Origin: Arthrobacter sp. KBS0703
GTDB taxonomy: Bacteria; Actinomycetota; Actinomycetes; Actinomycetales; Micrococcaceae
Direction of reading: 5' to 3'
NCBI RefSeq assembly: GCF_002008315.2
Contig: NZ_MVDG02000001.1
Span: 1,984,001 to 2,048,000, forward strand
DNA: 64,000 nt
The notes below the pieces were generated by a model, which made no database searches, was not told where the DNA came from, and worked only from the letters and a program-made list of their open reading frames with translations. Position numbers and translations under genes: made by a program. Below are positions 1 through 9,403 of this stretch, one piece after another. How positions within the stretch are numbered: the stretch's first letter is position 1; the number at the start of each line of letters is the position of its first letter.

Positions 1-289
1 GCCACGTCCGTAGTGGAACGGGCCATCCGCACGGCGTGGAACAACACGGCGGCGTGCAGTTCGACCTCGTAACAAAGCACGACCGCGCCGAAAAGTGCCC
101 CGACTCGGACTGTCTGGGAGGGACTCCCACGGGGAGCATCCCAACCGTCGAGACCCGGCGTCCCCGGCCTAGACACTAAACAGCCGCGCACCGTAAATAA
201 GAACCCGCCTAGGCGGCACGCCACTTTCCCTGCCCGTGCCGCCTAGGCAAACCCACCACCAACGCATAGCAAAGGTTACCTACATGTCC

Positions 290-575
290 CAGCACCACGG
301 CCAAGAACATCCTCCGGGTCAGCAGCGAAGGGAAGGATTTCGTGAATATCCAGTCGGAGTCCTCAAGTCCAGTGACTGTTCGGCTGCAGCTGGATGGGGG
401 CTGCAATTGCCAACACGACCGCCCCGGCTCCTATGTTGACAGTGACCTTGGTCCCCATTGCCGGTGGCATTGCAAACCTGGGAGCTGCCGCCCGGAGGCT
501 TCGAGGGCATGCATTCACATTCTAAGCCCGGCCGCCCATTGGAGGAGATCTACGTTGTCACCGAGGGCATGGGCC
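290..575 (+). pseudogene. Remnant of a small Cys-containing domain joined to a cupin
   Basis: Read from about 290, one frame gives LRVSSEGKDF, then SPVTVRLQLDGGCNC and SYVDSDLGPH. Near 455-460 the recognisable coding shifts frame and becomes WELPPGGFEGMHSHS followed by PLEEIYVVTEG, the metal-binding first half of a cupin barrel. The first part resembles the complete 61-residue protein encoded at 27112-27297 (shared PVT, CxC, Y-D-D-G-H pattern). The cupin stops abruptly at about 575, where a hydroxylase remnant begins on the other strand. With a frameshift and a missing C-terminal half it cannot be functional. Cupin identity is from motif recognition only. Confidence 0.5.
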
Positions 576-576
576 T

Positions 577-1290
577 GCATGGAGACGTTCATACACTGGC
601 CGGCCTTGGCACTGTGCGTGTGGCACGCGTCGCCGGTAATAAACACGCGGGGCGTCCGCGAACCGCGATCCCCGGGCAGGACGTCGTCGAACCTGTCAGT
701 GAGCCGGTGCCCCACTTCGTAGACGCTGTGCCACGCCACGTTGCGCACGTCCAAGGTGTAGGGGTGAAGGATATCGTCGGCCTTCTGAATAATTTTCTCG
801 ATGGTGGTGTTGCGCACCGCGCCTTTGTCGTTGGGATCCACTTCGCCAAGGTCAACGTACATCCGGAAGAGGTGGCCGCCTTCCCGCGGGATCAGCAGGA
901 TGCTGCCACCGGCACCGGACTGGATGGCGCACTTGGTGCGGATATCCGGGAAGCAGTCACCTCTCCACTCATCGGGGTCGATGTCTGATCCCGACCTGTA
1001 ACGACCATCCGGGTACTCCTCGCGACGGCGTTCGAAGTTCCACTCCGGGTGCGCGAAATACTGCACGGCTCGCTGTCCACGGTGTCGCGGAGGATCGACC
1101 TTGACCCCATTCAGTGGCCGGACGTACACAGCCGAGAAGCGGTTCAAGTTCTTCGTGATTCGGTAGGCAAGACCAACGATTGCCCGCGTGTAATCAGGGG
1201 CGTTATCGCTGAGCCGGCTCAGCAAATAGTCCTCGACGATGCCGTCTCGAAGTCCCCAGGAATGAGGACGAAGTTGGGATGGTCTATGTA
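577..1290 (-). pseudogene. Decayed FAD-dependent aromatic hydroxylase (phenol 2-monooxygenase/PheA-TfdB type)
   Basis: The minus strand reads KCAIQSGAGGSILLIPREGG, VDLGEVDPNDKGAVRNTT, HPYTLDVRNVAW and RVFITGDACHTHSAKAGQ. These are hallmarks of the large flavin monooxygenases that hydroxylate phenols and hydroxybenzoates, including the GD motif that contacts FAD. The usual GQGMN has become GQCMN. The N-terminal Rossmann GxGxxG is not present in frame, and the protein breaks off right after NVSMQ at about 577, so both ends are lost. Family members are around 600 residues; under 240 remain. It is a relic of aromatic catabolism and abuts the cupin remnant at about 576. Confidence 0.75.
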
Positions 1291-1623
1291 GTTGACACAA
1301 GGAATCCCCGAGGCGCCCGCTTCCGTCCGCTAGATGTTCGGCGGGCATGGTGGCCGCGGGACTAACGGCACTCCTGGTACCACGCTGCCCGCGCCGTCGA
1401 CGACGCGGGCAGGACCTGGCAGACGTCGCTCTGTCCCTTTGCCACCCCGAACTCGCGATGTCGGACGTGGCCAAGCGGACCCTCCCTGACGGCGGTCCTT
1501 ATATGCTCGCTGACGATTTTTGCGATGACTGAGAACTACGACAACCGGTGGCGGGGAACAGCCCTGTCCCGCGCATGGCCGGGTCGTTGGTATCCCAGAC
1601 CCATTGGAGTCGGGACCCGGGAG
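1291..1623. other. Gene-poor stretch
   Basis: No frame here has a convincing start, ribosome site or family motif. It lies between the hydroxylase relic and the end of the TetR gene and may hold unrecognisable further decay of the hydroxylase N-terminus. Confidence 0.5.
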
Positions 1624-2322
1624 TCAAGGAACCTGGATGCCTCGAAACTCCCTGATCAGGTACGCGCTGTGCTCCCTGACCTTCCCCAGATCCGCCGAGA
1701 GCCCGGCGAGCACGACGCCGGCGTCGGCCGTCTGGGAGGCCGAATCAGCGTCGGCGAGCCCATCGGCGCGAAGATTGATGACAGACTCCACCAGACGGAA
1801 TGCGAGCTCGCCGAGGGGCGCGCTGCCAGCGCCGCGGGCTGCAGGAAGAAGTTTCTCAACCCGTTGGCCAAGGTCCCGGTACAGCTGACGTAGCTCGCGC
1901 CTGTCCGCCATGAACGGCTCGAAACGCTCGGCGCGCGCCTCCGGAAGGTGGTACAGGATGCCGAGGTTCCAACGGGCATTGCACAACAGACCCGCGTCAT
2001 AATGAGCGACGGCGTGCAGCGCGGCGGCCGCCGTCACCGCGTCTGGCGGCCGCGGCGACGACCAGATGGCCCTCGCGAAGTCCAGACCACCGGTCACAGT
2101 GCCTTTCAGCAGCTCGCCCAAGATGTCATCCTTCGTGCCGAAGTGATGGTAGAGCGATGACTGTCGCATGCCCACGGCATCGGCGATCGCCCTCGTGGAC
2201 GTGTTCGCGAAGCCTTGACCTGTAAAGAGTTCCGCGGCTGCATCGAGGATTTCGTCCCGGGCGGTGGCCCCCGGGCGAACTGGCTGCTGCTTGCGGGGTC
2301 GTCCCGGTCCGGCTGAAGTCAC
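1624..2322 (-). CDS. TetR-family transcriptional regulator
   Basis: A protein of 232 residues, usual for TetR repressors. The N-terminal helix-turn-helix spans about residues 20-68 and shows AAELFTGQGFANTSTRAIA and AVGMRQSSLYHHFGTKDDI, with the recognition helix at SSLYHHF. The C-terminal ligand domain has no motif that names an effector. A basic proline-rich leader (GPGRPRKQQPVRP) precedes the HTH. It is divergent from the permease-carboxylase operon starting at 2553, and the roughly 230-bp gap is the obvious place for shared operators. By position it probably controls that operon; the inducer cannot be read from sequence. Confidence 0.9.
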   Translation of the reverse strand: MTSAGPGRPRKQQPVRPGATARDEILDAAAELFTGQGFANTSTRAIADAVGMRQSSLYHHFGTKDDILGELLKGTVTGGLDFARAIWSSPRPPDAVTAAAALHAVAHYDAGLLCNARWNLGILYHLPEARAERFEPFMADRRELRQLYRDLGQRVEKLLPAARGAGSAPLGELAFRLVESVINLRADGLADADSASQTADAGVVLAGLSADLGKVREHSAYLIREFRGIQVP

Positions 2323-2552
2323 CCCACATTCTTACACCGCAGATGGGTCCAGCATGCGCCGCCTGCCCAGGGCCGGAATTCCGGTGAGGATTTGTTCACG
2401 GGCTTGAAACACAGCGAAATCTACCTTTTACAGGGGTGAAACGGAATCGGGACACCGTGCTGGAAAACTATCAATTGACCGGTATTTCGGAGGGGCCGTG
2501 CTGCGGCTACCCCGATTGGTCACCAGCCCCCGTTCCAGACACGGAGAAACCG

Positions 2553-4064
2553 ATGACTTCCACCCTTTCGACGGCGTCCGTCCACGCGGACGATGCAGAC
2601 CTGACGTCGCTCGGCTACCAGCCGGCATTGCACCGCAAACTTGGCCGCTACGCTTCCTTCGCCGCAGGATTTTCGTTCGTCTCCATCCTGACCACGATCT
2701 TCCAGCTCTTCGCTTTCGGCTATTCATTTGCGGGGCCTGCGTTCTTCTGGACCTGGCCGGTTGTGCTGATCGGCCAACTGCTTGTGGCCCTGAACTTCGC
2801 GGAACTCGCAGCCAGGTACCCACTGTCCGGCGCCGTCTACCAGTGGGCCCGGCGAATGGGTGGCGAACTGGTCGGCTGGTTCGCCGGCTGGTTCATGGCC
2901 ATCGCCCAGGTTGTCACCGCGGCCGCAGCCGCAATCGCACTCCAGGTGGTCCTCCCCCAGTTGTGGGATGGCTTCCAGCTTGTCGGCGGCGATCCCGCAA
3001 TGGCCACCGTCACCGGCGCCGCCAACGCGGTAGTCCTCGGCGCCGCACTCCTCGTGGTCACCACGGTCATCAACTGCCTGGGCGTCAAACTCATGTCACA
3101 CGTCAACTCCATCGGCGTGACCTGCGAAATCGTCGGGGTGGCCGCCGTCATCCTCGCACTGATTTCCGCCGCCCAGCGCGGACCCGATGTGGTGGCGGAC
3201 GTCAGCGTGGTGGCCGGCTCGGACCTCGGGGCCGTGGGGGCGTTCCTCGTCTCCGGCCTCATGGCCGCCTACGTCATGGTCGGCTTCAACTCCGCCGGGG
3301 AACTCTCTGAGGAGACGAAGAACCCGCGCAGGACAGCACCCCGCACCATCCTTTCGGCCCTGATCATTTCCGGTATCGGCGGCGGGCTCATGATCATCAC
3401 CGCACTCATGGCCGCACCCAGCCTCGATGACGGACGCCTCGCCACCGAGGGCCTGCCCTACGTGCTGACCGCCGTCCTGGGAACCTTTTGGGGCAAGGTC
3501 CTCCTGGTGGACGTCGCCGTCGCGATCTTCGTCTGCACCCTGGCCATCCAGACGGCCGGATCCCGCCTGGTGTTCTCGATGGCACGGGACGGCAAGCTTC
3601 CCGCCTCCGCACTGCTCTCGAAGGTCCACCCGAAACGCGGCACGCCGATGTGGCCGTCTATCGCCATTGGCGGCCTCGCCGTCGGAGTCCTCGCCATCAA
3701 CATCGGCAACGCCTCCCTCTTCACCACGCTCTGCAGCGTCTGCATCGTCATGGTCTACGTGGCATACCTCCTGGTCACCGTTCCGCAACTGCTCAGCCGC
3801 CTGCGCGGAGACTGGAACCGGGTGGGACAGACCATGCCAGCCGGGCTGTTCTCGCTCGGACGCTGGGGACTGCCCGTCAACATCCTGGCCGTCCTCTACG
3901 GCGCCCTGATGGTGGTAAATCTCGCCTGGCCGCGCCCCGAGGTCTACGACCCCAGCGGCGAAAACGGGCTCCTGCTGTTCTCCGCACCGCTCATGGTCGG
4001 GGCCGTGCTGCTCCTGGGACTCTGGGTGCGCAGCCGCAAATCCTTAAGCGTGCCCGCAGCGTAG
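2553..4064 (+). CDS. APC-superfamily amine/amino acid permease (guanidine or urea cluster)
   Basis: About 503 residues with roughly a dozen hydrophobic segments, the layout of the amino acid-polyamine-organocation family. The early GFSFVSILTTIFQLFAFGY and AARYPLSGAVYQWARRMGG stretches are typical of its first helices. I place the start at 2553 (MTSTLSTASV), preceded by GGAGAAACC; an upstream in-frame ATG at 2436 would add an implausible leader. It is the first gene of an operon with two DUF1989 proteins, the carboxylase and allophanate hydrolase. Permeases of this subgroup are often found with urea-carboxylase genes and probably import the nitrogen compound degraded by the operon, here most likely guanidine. 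Confidence 0.85.
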   Translation: MTSTLSTASVHADDADLTSLGYQPALHRKLGRYASFAAGFSFVSILTTIFQLFAFGYSFAGPAFFWTWPVVLIGQLLVALNFAELAARYPLSGAVYQWARRMGGELVGWFAGWFMAIAQVVTAAAAAIALQVVLPQLWDGFQLVGGDPAMATVTGAANAVVLGAALLVVTTVINCLGVKLMSHVNSIGVTCEIVGVAAVILALISAAQRGPDVVADVSVVAGSDLGAVGAFLVSGLMAAYVMVGFNSAGELSEETKNPRRTAPRTILSALIISGIGGGLMIITALMAAPSLDDGRLATEGLPYVLTAVLGTFWGKVLLVDVAVAIFVCTLAIQTAGSRLVFSMARDGKLPASALLSKVHPKRGTPMWPSIAIGGLAVGVLAINIGNASLFTTLCSVCIVMVYVAYLLVTVPQLLSRLRGDWNRVGQTMPAGLFSLGRWGLPVNILAVLYGALMVVNLAWPRPEVYDPSGENGLLLFSAPLMVGAVLLLGLWVRSRKSLSVPAA

Positions 4065-4101
4065 GCACTTACCACTGTTGATCAACAAACACCACACAGA
4101 A

Positions 4102-4998
4102 ATGACTGACATGACACAGACCCGCGAATCCCGAAAGACCGCCGCAGGTACCGCCACCACGGCGGGTGCGCGCGCCCATGCCCGCGCCCAGCACGGACGG
4201 ACCGCAGGCACCATGATCCACGTCCCCGCGGCCACGGCACCCGAACGCCTGACGGCCGGGCTGGCGGCTGAGGCCGCGGCGTCACTCATCTGGGCCGAGT
4301 CGCTCGCGTTCGGCCGGTACACGCATCTGGAACTGGCCCGCGGAACCAGGATCCGGCTCACCGATACGGACGGCGATGCCTGCGTCCATGCCGTGCTCTT
4401 CCGGGCCGGAGCGAGCTCCGAGCGGATCAACGTCGCGGACACCGTAAAGGTCCCCTGGCAGGCCTACCTTGGGCCGGGCCATCCGCTGCTCTCCGACGCC
4501 GGCCGGCTGATGGCGACCGTCGTTGCCGACTCCTCAGGAAGGCACGATGCCCTCACCGGAACCACCAACGTTGCAGGCAACCAGGCGAAATACGGTGCAG
4601 GCTCCGCGCACAGCGCGTCACCCGCTGGCCGCGAGCTGATAACTCTCGGCGCCCTCAAACACGGCATCAGCCAGCGCGAAGTGCCTCCATCGGTTTCCTT
4701 CTTCAAGGGCATCACTGTCGACGCGGACGGTGGCATCCGGTTCACCGGCAGCGCCGGTGCCGGCACTACCGTCGAACTTCTCCTGCACATGGACGCGGTT
4801 CTGGTGCTGGCCAACACGGCCCACCCGCTGGACCCGCGGCCAGACTTCACGGGAAGCACCGTGGACATCGTTGCATGGCAGGCGCCCGAAGACCTCGAAG
4901 CCCTCGCCGCGGGGAACCTGGGATTCAAACCCGGACCCGAACACCTGCTCGCCCTCCAGAACACCGAACTCGACTTCACTGCAAGGACTTCCGCATGA
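4102..4998 (+). CDS. cgdA: Urea carboxylase-associated protein 1 (DUF1989), probable carboxyguanidine deiminase subunit
   Basis: About 298 residues if translation starts at 4102 (MTDMTQTRES); in-frame ATGs at 4078 and 4111 are alternatives. The core is a DUF1989 domain, with the recognisable RIRLTDTDGDACVHAVLFRA and SERINVADTVKVPWQAYLGP. These proteins were named for their linkage to urea carboxylase. Later work showed that pairs of them (CgdA and CgdB) form carboxyguanidine deiminase, converting carboxyguanidine to allophanate. It overlaps the next gene by four bases, implying coupled translation of the two subunits. Use of the symbol rests on family and gene order; which subunit is A or B is not proven here. 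Confidence 0.8.
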   Translation: MTDMTQTRESRKTAAGTATTAGARAHARAQHGRTAGTMIHVPAATAPERLTAGLAAEAAASLIWAESLAFGRYTHLELARGTRIRLTDTDGDACVHAVLFRAGASSERINVADTVKVPWQAYLGPGHPLLSDAGRLMATVVADSSGRHDALTGTTNVAGNQAKYGAGSAHSASPAGRELITLGALKHGISQREVPPSVSFFKGITVDADGGIRFTGSAGAGTTVELLLHMDAVLVLANTAHPLDPRPDFTGSTVDIVAWQAPEDLEALAAGNLGFKPGPEHLLALQNTELDFTARTSA

Positions 4999-5702
4999 AC
5001 ACCCGCACCGTTACTTTCCAGCCGGAAACAAGCCAGCCCGGACAAGGTCTCCAGCCGGACGCCGCAACCGCCGCCCTGGTCCCCGGACATGTGGTCTTGG
5101 ACGAATATGTCGAAGCCCGCGGACCGTGGTCTGCCGTGGTGGAAGCCGGGGACGCCCTCACCATCGTGGACCTTGAAGGCAACCAGGCCGTGGACTGCCT
5201 CCTCTACGCGGCCGATGAGACCGCCACGCGCTACTCCGCCGCCACAACCATCGCCGCGCAGCGGTCCATCTTCCTGACCACCGGATCCGTGCTAAGAGCG
5301 GACAGCGGCGAAGCGCTCATGACCGTCGTGGCCGATGAACTCGGTGTCCACGACACCATCGGTGGAGCCTGTTCACAGGAATCGAACACCCTGCGCTACG
5401 GCCAACACACGCACGAACAACATGCCTGCGTGGAAAACTTCCTCATCGAAGGCTCCAAATGGGGCCTCGGAAAGTCGGACCTCGTCTCCAACATCAACTG
5501 GTTCATGAACGTGCCCGTGGACCCCGACGGTGCCCTCGGAATCGTGGACGGGCTTTCAGCGCCCGGCAAACGCGTGGCACTCCGCGCCGAGGCCGACACA
5601 CTGGTCCTTGTCTCCAACTGCCCCCAGATCAACAACCCCTGCAACGGCTTCAACCCCACGCCCGTCCGCATGATCGTCACCCGCCCGGAGGCCTCACGAT
5701 GA
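4995..5702 (+). CDS. cgdB: Urea carboxylase-associated protein 2 (DUF1989), probable carboxyguanidine deiminase subunit
   Basis: About 235 residues from the ATG at 4995, which overlaps the previous stop codon (ATGA). It carries the second DUF1989 domain: DALTIVDLEGNQAVDCLLYA near residue 60, conserved YSAATTIAAQRSIFLTTG and ACSQESNTLRYGQHT, and the family-typical C-terminus NNPCNGFNPTPVRMIV. With the upstream gene it is expected to form the heteromeric deiminase that turns carboxyguanidine into allophanate and ammonia. It overlaps the carboxylase start by four bases. Having both subunits here favours guanidine over urea as the real substrate of the operon. Confidence 0.82.
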   Translation: MNTRTVTFQPETSQPGQGLQPDAATAALVPGHVVLDEYVEARGPWSAVVEAGDALTIVDLEGNQAVDCLLYAADETATRYSAATTIAAQRSIFLTTGSVLRADSGEALMTVVADELGVHDTIGGACSQESNTLRYGQHTHEQHACVENFLIEGSKWGLGKSDLVSNINWFMNVPVDPDGALGIVDGLSAPGKRVALRAEADTLVLVSNCPQINNPCNGFNPTPVRMIVTRPEASR

Positions 5703-8700
5703 ACCGTTTCGGTACCCTCCTCGTCGCCAACCGCGGCGAAATCGCATGCCGGATCATCGAATCCGCACGGAAGATCGGGCTGCGGACCGTGGCCGTGTTC
5801 TCCGAGGCGGACCGCGGCGCCAAGCACGTGCGCCTCGCCGACGAAGCCGTGCTGCTGGGCCCGGCACCTGCCAAGGAGTCCTACCTCCGGGTCGATGCCA
5901 TCCTGGCCGCGGCGGCGGCCACCGGAGCCGGCGCTATCCACCCCGGCTACGGCTTCTTGTCCGAGGACGCCGGGTTCGCCGAGGCCGTGGAAGCCGCCGG
6001 GCTCGTCTTCGTTGGCCCTGCTCCGGATCAGCTGCGGATCTTCGGCACCAAGCACACTGCCCGGGACGCCGCCCAGCGGGCCGGAGTGCCCATGATCGCC
6101 GGTTCGGGACTGCTCGAAGACCTCGACGCAGCCGTCGCGGCCTCCGCCACGATCGGCTTCCCGCTGATGCTCAAGGCCACCGGAGGAGGCGGCGGCATCG
6201 GCATGGCCGTCTGCCGCACCGAGGCCGAACTGGCCGAGAACTACGCCCGGGTGGCCCGGCTTGCCAGCTCGAGTTTCGGCACGGCCGGCGTCTTCGCCGA
6301 GCGCTACATCGAACACGCCCGCCACGTCGAGGTACAGATTTTCGGCGACGGCGAAGGCCGCGTGGTCAGCCTCGGGGACCGCGACTGCTCCCTGCAGCGC
6401 CGGCACCAGAAGGTCCTCGAAGAAGCGCCCGCGCCGGACCTGCCGGCCGGGCTGCGCGAAGAACTGCACCGCAGCTCCCGTGCACTCTGCGCCTCCGTGG
6501 GCTACCGCTCCGCGGGCACGGTGGAGTTCGTCTACGACCCCGTGCGGCAGGAAGCCTCCTTCCTCGAAGTGAACGCCCGCCTGCAGGTGGAGCACCCGGT
6601 CACGGAAGCCGTGACCGGCGTCGACCTGGTGGAATGGATGCTCAACCTGGCGCAGCAGCAGCCCGTGCTGGACGGCCTCCCGGACAGCCTCCCGGTGACC
6701 GGCCACGCCGTGGAAGCACGGATTTACGCGGAAGACCCGGCCCGCAACTTCCAGCCCAGCGCCGGAACGGTCACCAACGCCCAATACCCGGGCTCCGACG
6801 TCGTCCGCGTTGACGCCTGGGTGGAAACCGGCAGCGAGGTGTCCACCAGCTACGACCCGCTCCTGGGCAAGCTCATCTCCTTCGGCGCTAGCCGGGACGA
6901 AGCCCTCGACTCCCTGTCCGACGCCCTGGCGCAAACCCGCATGGACGGCATCGAAACCAACCTCGGCATGCTGCGCTCCGTCACCGGACTGGACGTGGTC
7001 CGCACCGCCACGCACTCCACCAGCACCTTGGACAGCGTGGGCGACCCCGAACCCCGCCTCACCGTGGAGCGCTCCGGCCTGCAAACGAGCGTTCAGGACT
7101 GGCCAGGACGGACCGGCCTCTGGCAGGTGGGCGTTCCGCCGAGCGGCCCCATGGACGACCTCTCCTTCCGGCTGGGCAACAAGGCGCTGGGCAATCCGGA
7201 AGGGGCGCCCGGACTTGAATTCACCATGGCCGGACCGGCGCTGCGCGTCACCCACGCCACCACCGTCTGCGTCACCGGCGCCGAGGTGACCGTCACCGTC
7301 AACGGACAAGCTGTTCTGGCCTGGGAACCGGTCACGGTTCCCGCCGGCGGCGTGCTCGACGTCGGGTCGGCCGAGGGTGCCGGGCTGCGCGGCTACATCC
7401 TGTTCGAGGGCGGCCTGGACATACCGACCTACCTCGGCAGCGCTTCCACCTTCACTCTCGGCCAGTTCGGCGGCCACGGCGGGCGCGTGCTCCGCGCCGG
7501 CGACGTGATCCGTACTGTAGGCGGAACGGCACCTGACACGGTGCCCGTGCCGGTCCCGGCCGAAAGCCGCCCCGCCTTGACCAGGCAGTGGGAGCTCATG
7601 GTGGTGGAAGGACCGCACGGCGCCCCGGAGTTCTTCCAGCGCGAGGACATCAACGAACTTTTCGCATCCTCCTACGAGGTGCACTTCAACTCGGCCAGGA
7701 CCGGCGTCCGGCTGATCGGCCCGAAACCGCGCTGGGCACGGAACGACGGCGGCGAGGCGGGCCTGCACCCCTCCAACATCCACGACACCGCGTATTCGGT
7801 GGGCGCCTTGGACTTCACCGGGGACACGCCCATCCTGCTCGGCCCCGACGGTCCCAGCCTCGGCGGGTTCGTCTGCCCGGTCACCGTTGTGACGGGCGAG
7901 CGCTGGAAGCTCGGCCAGCTCCGGCCCGGTGACATTGTCCGCTTCGTTCCGGTGAAGACCGTCCAGGCGCCGTCCGCCAAAGAGCTCGGACCGACCCGGC
8001 AGCACCTGATCCTCCCCGGCGGAAGCCCCGCAGGCGCCGGCGTCCTGACGGACATCCCTGCCGCCGTCGGGCGTTCCGGTTCACTCGGCGACGGCGACGA
8101 CGGCGTGCTCGGCCGCGTGCCTGCCGGGGACGGCCGCCCGGCGGTCACCTACCGCCGCTCCGGGGATGACAACCTCCTGGTCGAATACGGCGACATGGTG
8201 CTTGAGCTCGGCCTTCGTGCCCGGGTCCACGCCCTGCACCAGGAGCTCGAGAAGCTGCGGATCCCTGGCATCGTGGACCTGACGCCCGGCATCCGGTCGC
8301 TGCAGGTCAAGGCTGACCCGTCCGTTCTTCCCTCCTCGCGCCTGCTGGGCATCGTGCGGGAAATCGACGCAGCCTTGCCTGCCAGTTCCGAGCTGGTGGT
8401 TCCGAGCCGCACGGTCAGGCTTCCGCTGTCCTGGGATGATCCGGCCACCCGTGAGGCGATCGAGCGGTACATGGCGGGCGTGCGCGACGACGCTCCCTGG
8501 TGCCCGTGGAACATCGAGTTCATCCGCCGGATCAACGGTCTGGACTCGGTGAACGACGTTTTCGACACCGTTTTCAACGCCGACTACCTCGTGCTCGGGC
8601 TGGGCGACGTCTACCTGGGCGCTCCCGTGGCCACGCCGCTGGACCCGCGGCACCGCCTGGTCACGACGAAGTACAACCCCGCCAGGACCTGGACCCCGGA

Positions 8701-9403
8701 AAACGCCGTGGGCATCGGCGGCGCGTACATGTGCATCTACGGCATGGAAGGTCCGGGCGGCTACCAGTTCGTCGGGCGCACCACGCAGGTCTGGTCCCGG
8801 CACGCAACGGCCGCCCCGTTCGAGCCCGGATCACCGTGGCTGCTGAGGTTTTTCGACCGGATCTCCTGGTACCCCGTCAGCCCGGAGGAACTCCTGGACC
8901 TGCGGGCGGACATGGCAGCCGGCCGAGGACGGGGCGTGGAGATCGAGGACGGAACCTTCTCCCTGGCCGAGCACGAGTACTTCCTCGATGAAAACAGCGA
9001 TTCCATCGCCGCTTTCCGTGCACGACAGGAAAAGGCCTTTGCCATCGAACGCAAGGCCTGGGAAGACGCCGGCGAGTTCGACCGCGCGGAAAAGGCCGTC
9101 GCCATCGCCCCGCCTTCCGAAGATGTTGTGGTTCCCGGCGGCGGAACCCTGGTCAGCTCGCCGTTCGCGGCGAGCGTCTGGAAGGTGGACGTCGCCCCCG
9201 GAGACAAGGTGGTGGCAGGCCAGCCGCTGGTTTCCATCGAAGCCATGAAAATGGAAACCGTGCTCACCGCACCCAGCGACGGAATCGTGCAGCGGGTACT
9301 GCCCATCGCCGGATCCCAGGTGGTGGCGGGCGAGCCGCTCGTGGTTCTCGAAGCGGCCGAACTGGACGAAAACGACCTTGTTCTCGAAGGGAGCGCGGCA
9401 TGA
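5699..9403 (+). CDS. Biotin-dependent urea/guanidine carboxylase
   Basis: 1234 residues, the normal length of bacterial urea carboxylase. Domain order: biotin carboxylase from residue 1 (MNRFGTLLVANRGEIACRII), with ATP-grasp glycine loop ATGGGGGIGMAVC near 160 and FLEVNARLQVEHPVTE near 290; then the KipA/KipI-like carboxyltransferase halves (SGLQTSVQDWPGRTGLWQVG near 470, NPARTWTPENAVGIGG near 1000); then a C-terminal biotinyl domain with EAMKMET at about 1180. It carboxylates urea or guanidine with ATP and bicarbonate. The start at 5699 overlaps the DUF1989 stop (ATGA) and the end overlaps allophanate hydrolase. Because both deiminase subunits are present, I infer guanidine carboxylase; enzyme kinetics would settle it. 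Confidence 0.9.
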   Translation: MNRFGTLLVANRGEIACRIIESARKIGLRTVAVFSEADRGAKHVRLADEAVLLGPAPAKESYLRVDAILAAAAATGAGAIHPGYGFLSEDAGFAEAVEAAGLVFVGPAPDQLRIFGTKHTARDAAQRAGVPMIAGSGLLEDLDAAVAASATIGFPLMLKATGGGGGIGMAVCRTEAELAENYARVARLASSSFGTAGVFAERYIEHARHVEVQIFGDGEGRVVSLGDRDCSLQRRHQKVLEEAPAPDLPAGLREELHRSSRALCASVGYRSAGTVEFVYDPVRQEASFLEVNARLQVEHPVTEAVTGVDLVEWMLNLAQQQPVLDGLPDSLPVTGHAVEARIYAEDPARNFQPSAGTVTNAQYPGSDVVRVDAWVETGSEVSTSYDPLLGKLISFGASRDEALDSLSDALAQTRMDGIETNLGMLRSVTGLDVVRTATHSTSTLDSVGDPEPRLTVERSGLQTSVQDWPGRTGLWQVGVPPSGPMDDLSFRLGNKALGNPEGAPGLEFTMAGPALRVTHATTVCVTGAEVTVTVNGQAVLAWEPVTVPAGGVLDVGSAEGAGLRGYILFEGGLDIPTYLGSASTFTLGQFGGHGGRVLRAGDVIRTVGGTAPDTVPVPVPAESRPALTRQWELMVVEGPHGAPEFFQREDINELFASSYEVHFNSARTGVRLIGPKPRWARNDGGEAGLHPSNIHDTAYSVGALDFTGDTPILLGPDGPSLGGFVCPVTVVTGERWKLGQLRPGDIVRFVPVKTVQAPSAKELGPTRQHLILPGGSPAGAGVLTDIPAAVGRSGSLGDGDDGVLGRVPAGDGRPAVTYRRSGDDNLLVEYGDMVLELGLRARVHALHQELEKLRIPGIVDLTPGIRSLQVKADPSVLPSSRLLGIVREIDAALPASSELVVPSRTVRLPLSWDDPATREAIERYMAGVRDDAPWCPWNIEFIRRINGLDSVNDVFDTVFNADYLVLGLGDVYLGAPVATPLDPRHRLVTTKYNPARTWTPENAVGIGGAYMCIYGMEGPGGYQFVGRTTQVWSRHATAAPFEPGSPWLLRFFDRISWYPVSPEELLDLRADMAAGRGRGVEIEDGTFSLAEHEYFLDENSDSIAAFRARQEKAFAIERKAWEDAGEFDRAEKAVAIAPPSEDVVVPGGGTLVSSPFAASVWKVDVAPGDKVVAGQPLVSIEAMKMETVLTAPSDGIVQRVLPIAGSQVVAGEPLVVLEAAELDENDLVLEGSAA

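Noticed and set aside
2323..2552. Possible guanidine riboswitch (ykkC type) before the permease
   Set aside because: The conserved core sequences of the known guanidine-I and guanidine-II motifs are not recognisable here; regulation by the TetR protein is simpler.
5396..8005. A long open frame of about 869 codons antisense to the carboxylase
   Set aside because: It is the GC-rich shadow of the carboxylase, has low-complexity Gly/Ala/His composition, and matches no family; the carboxylase frame has all domain motifs.
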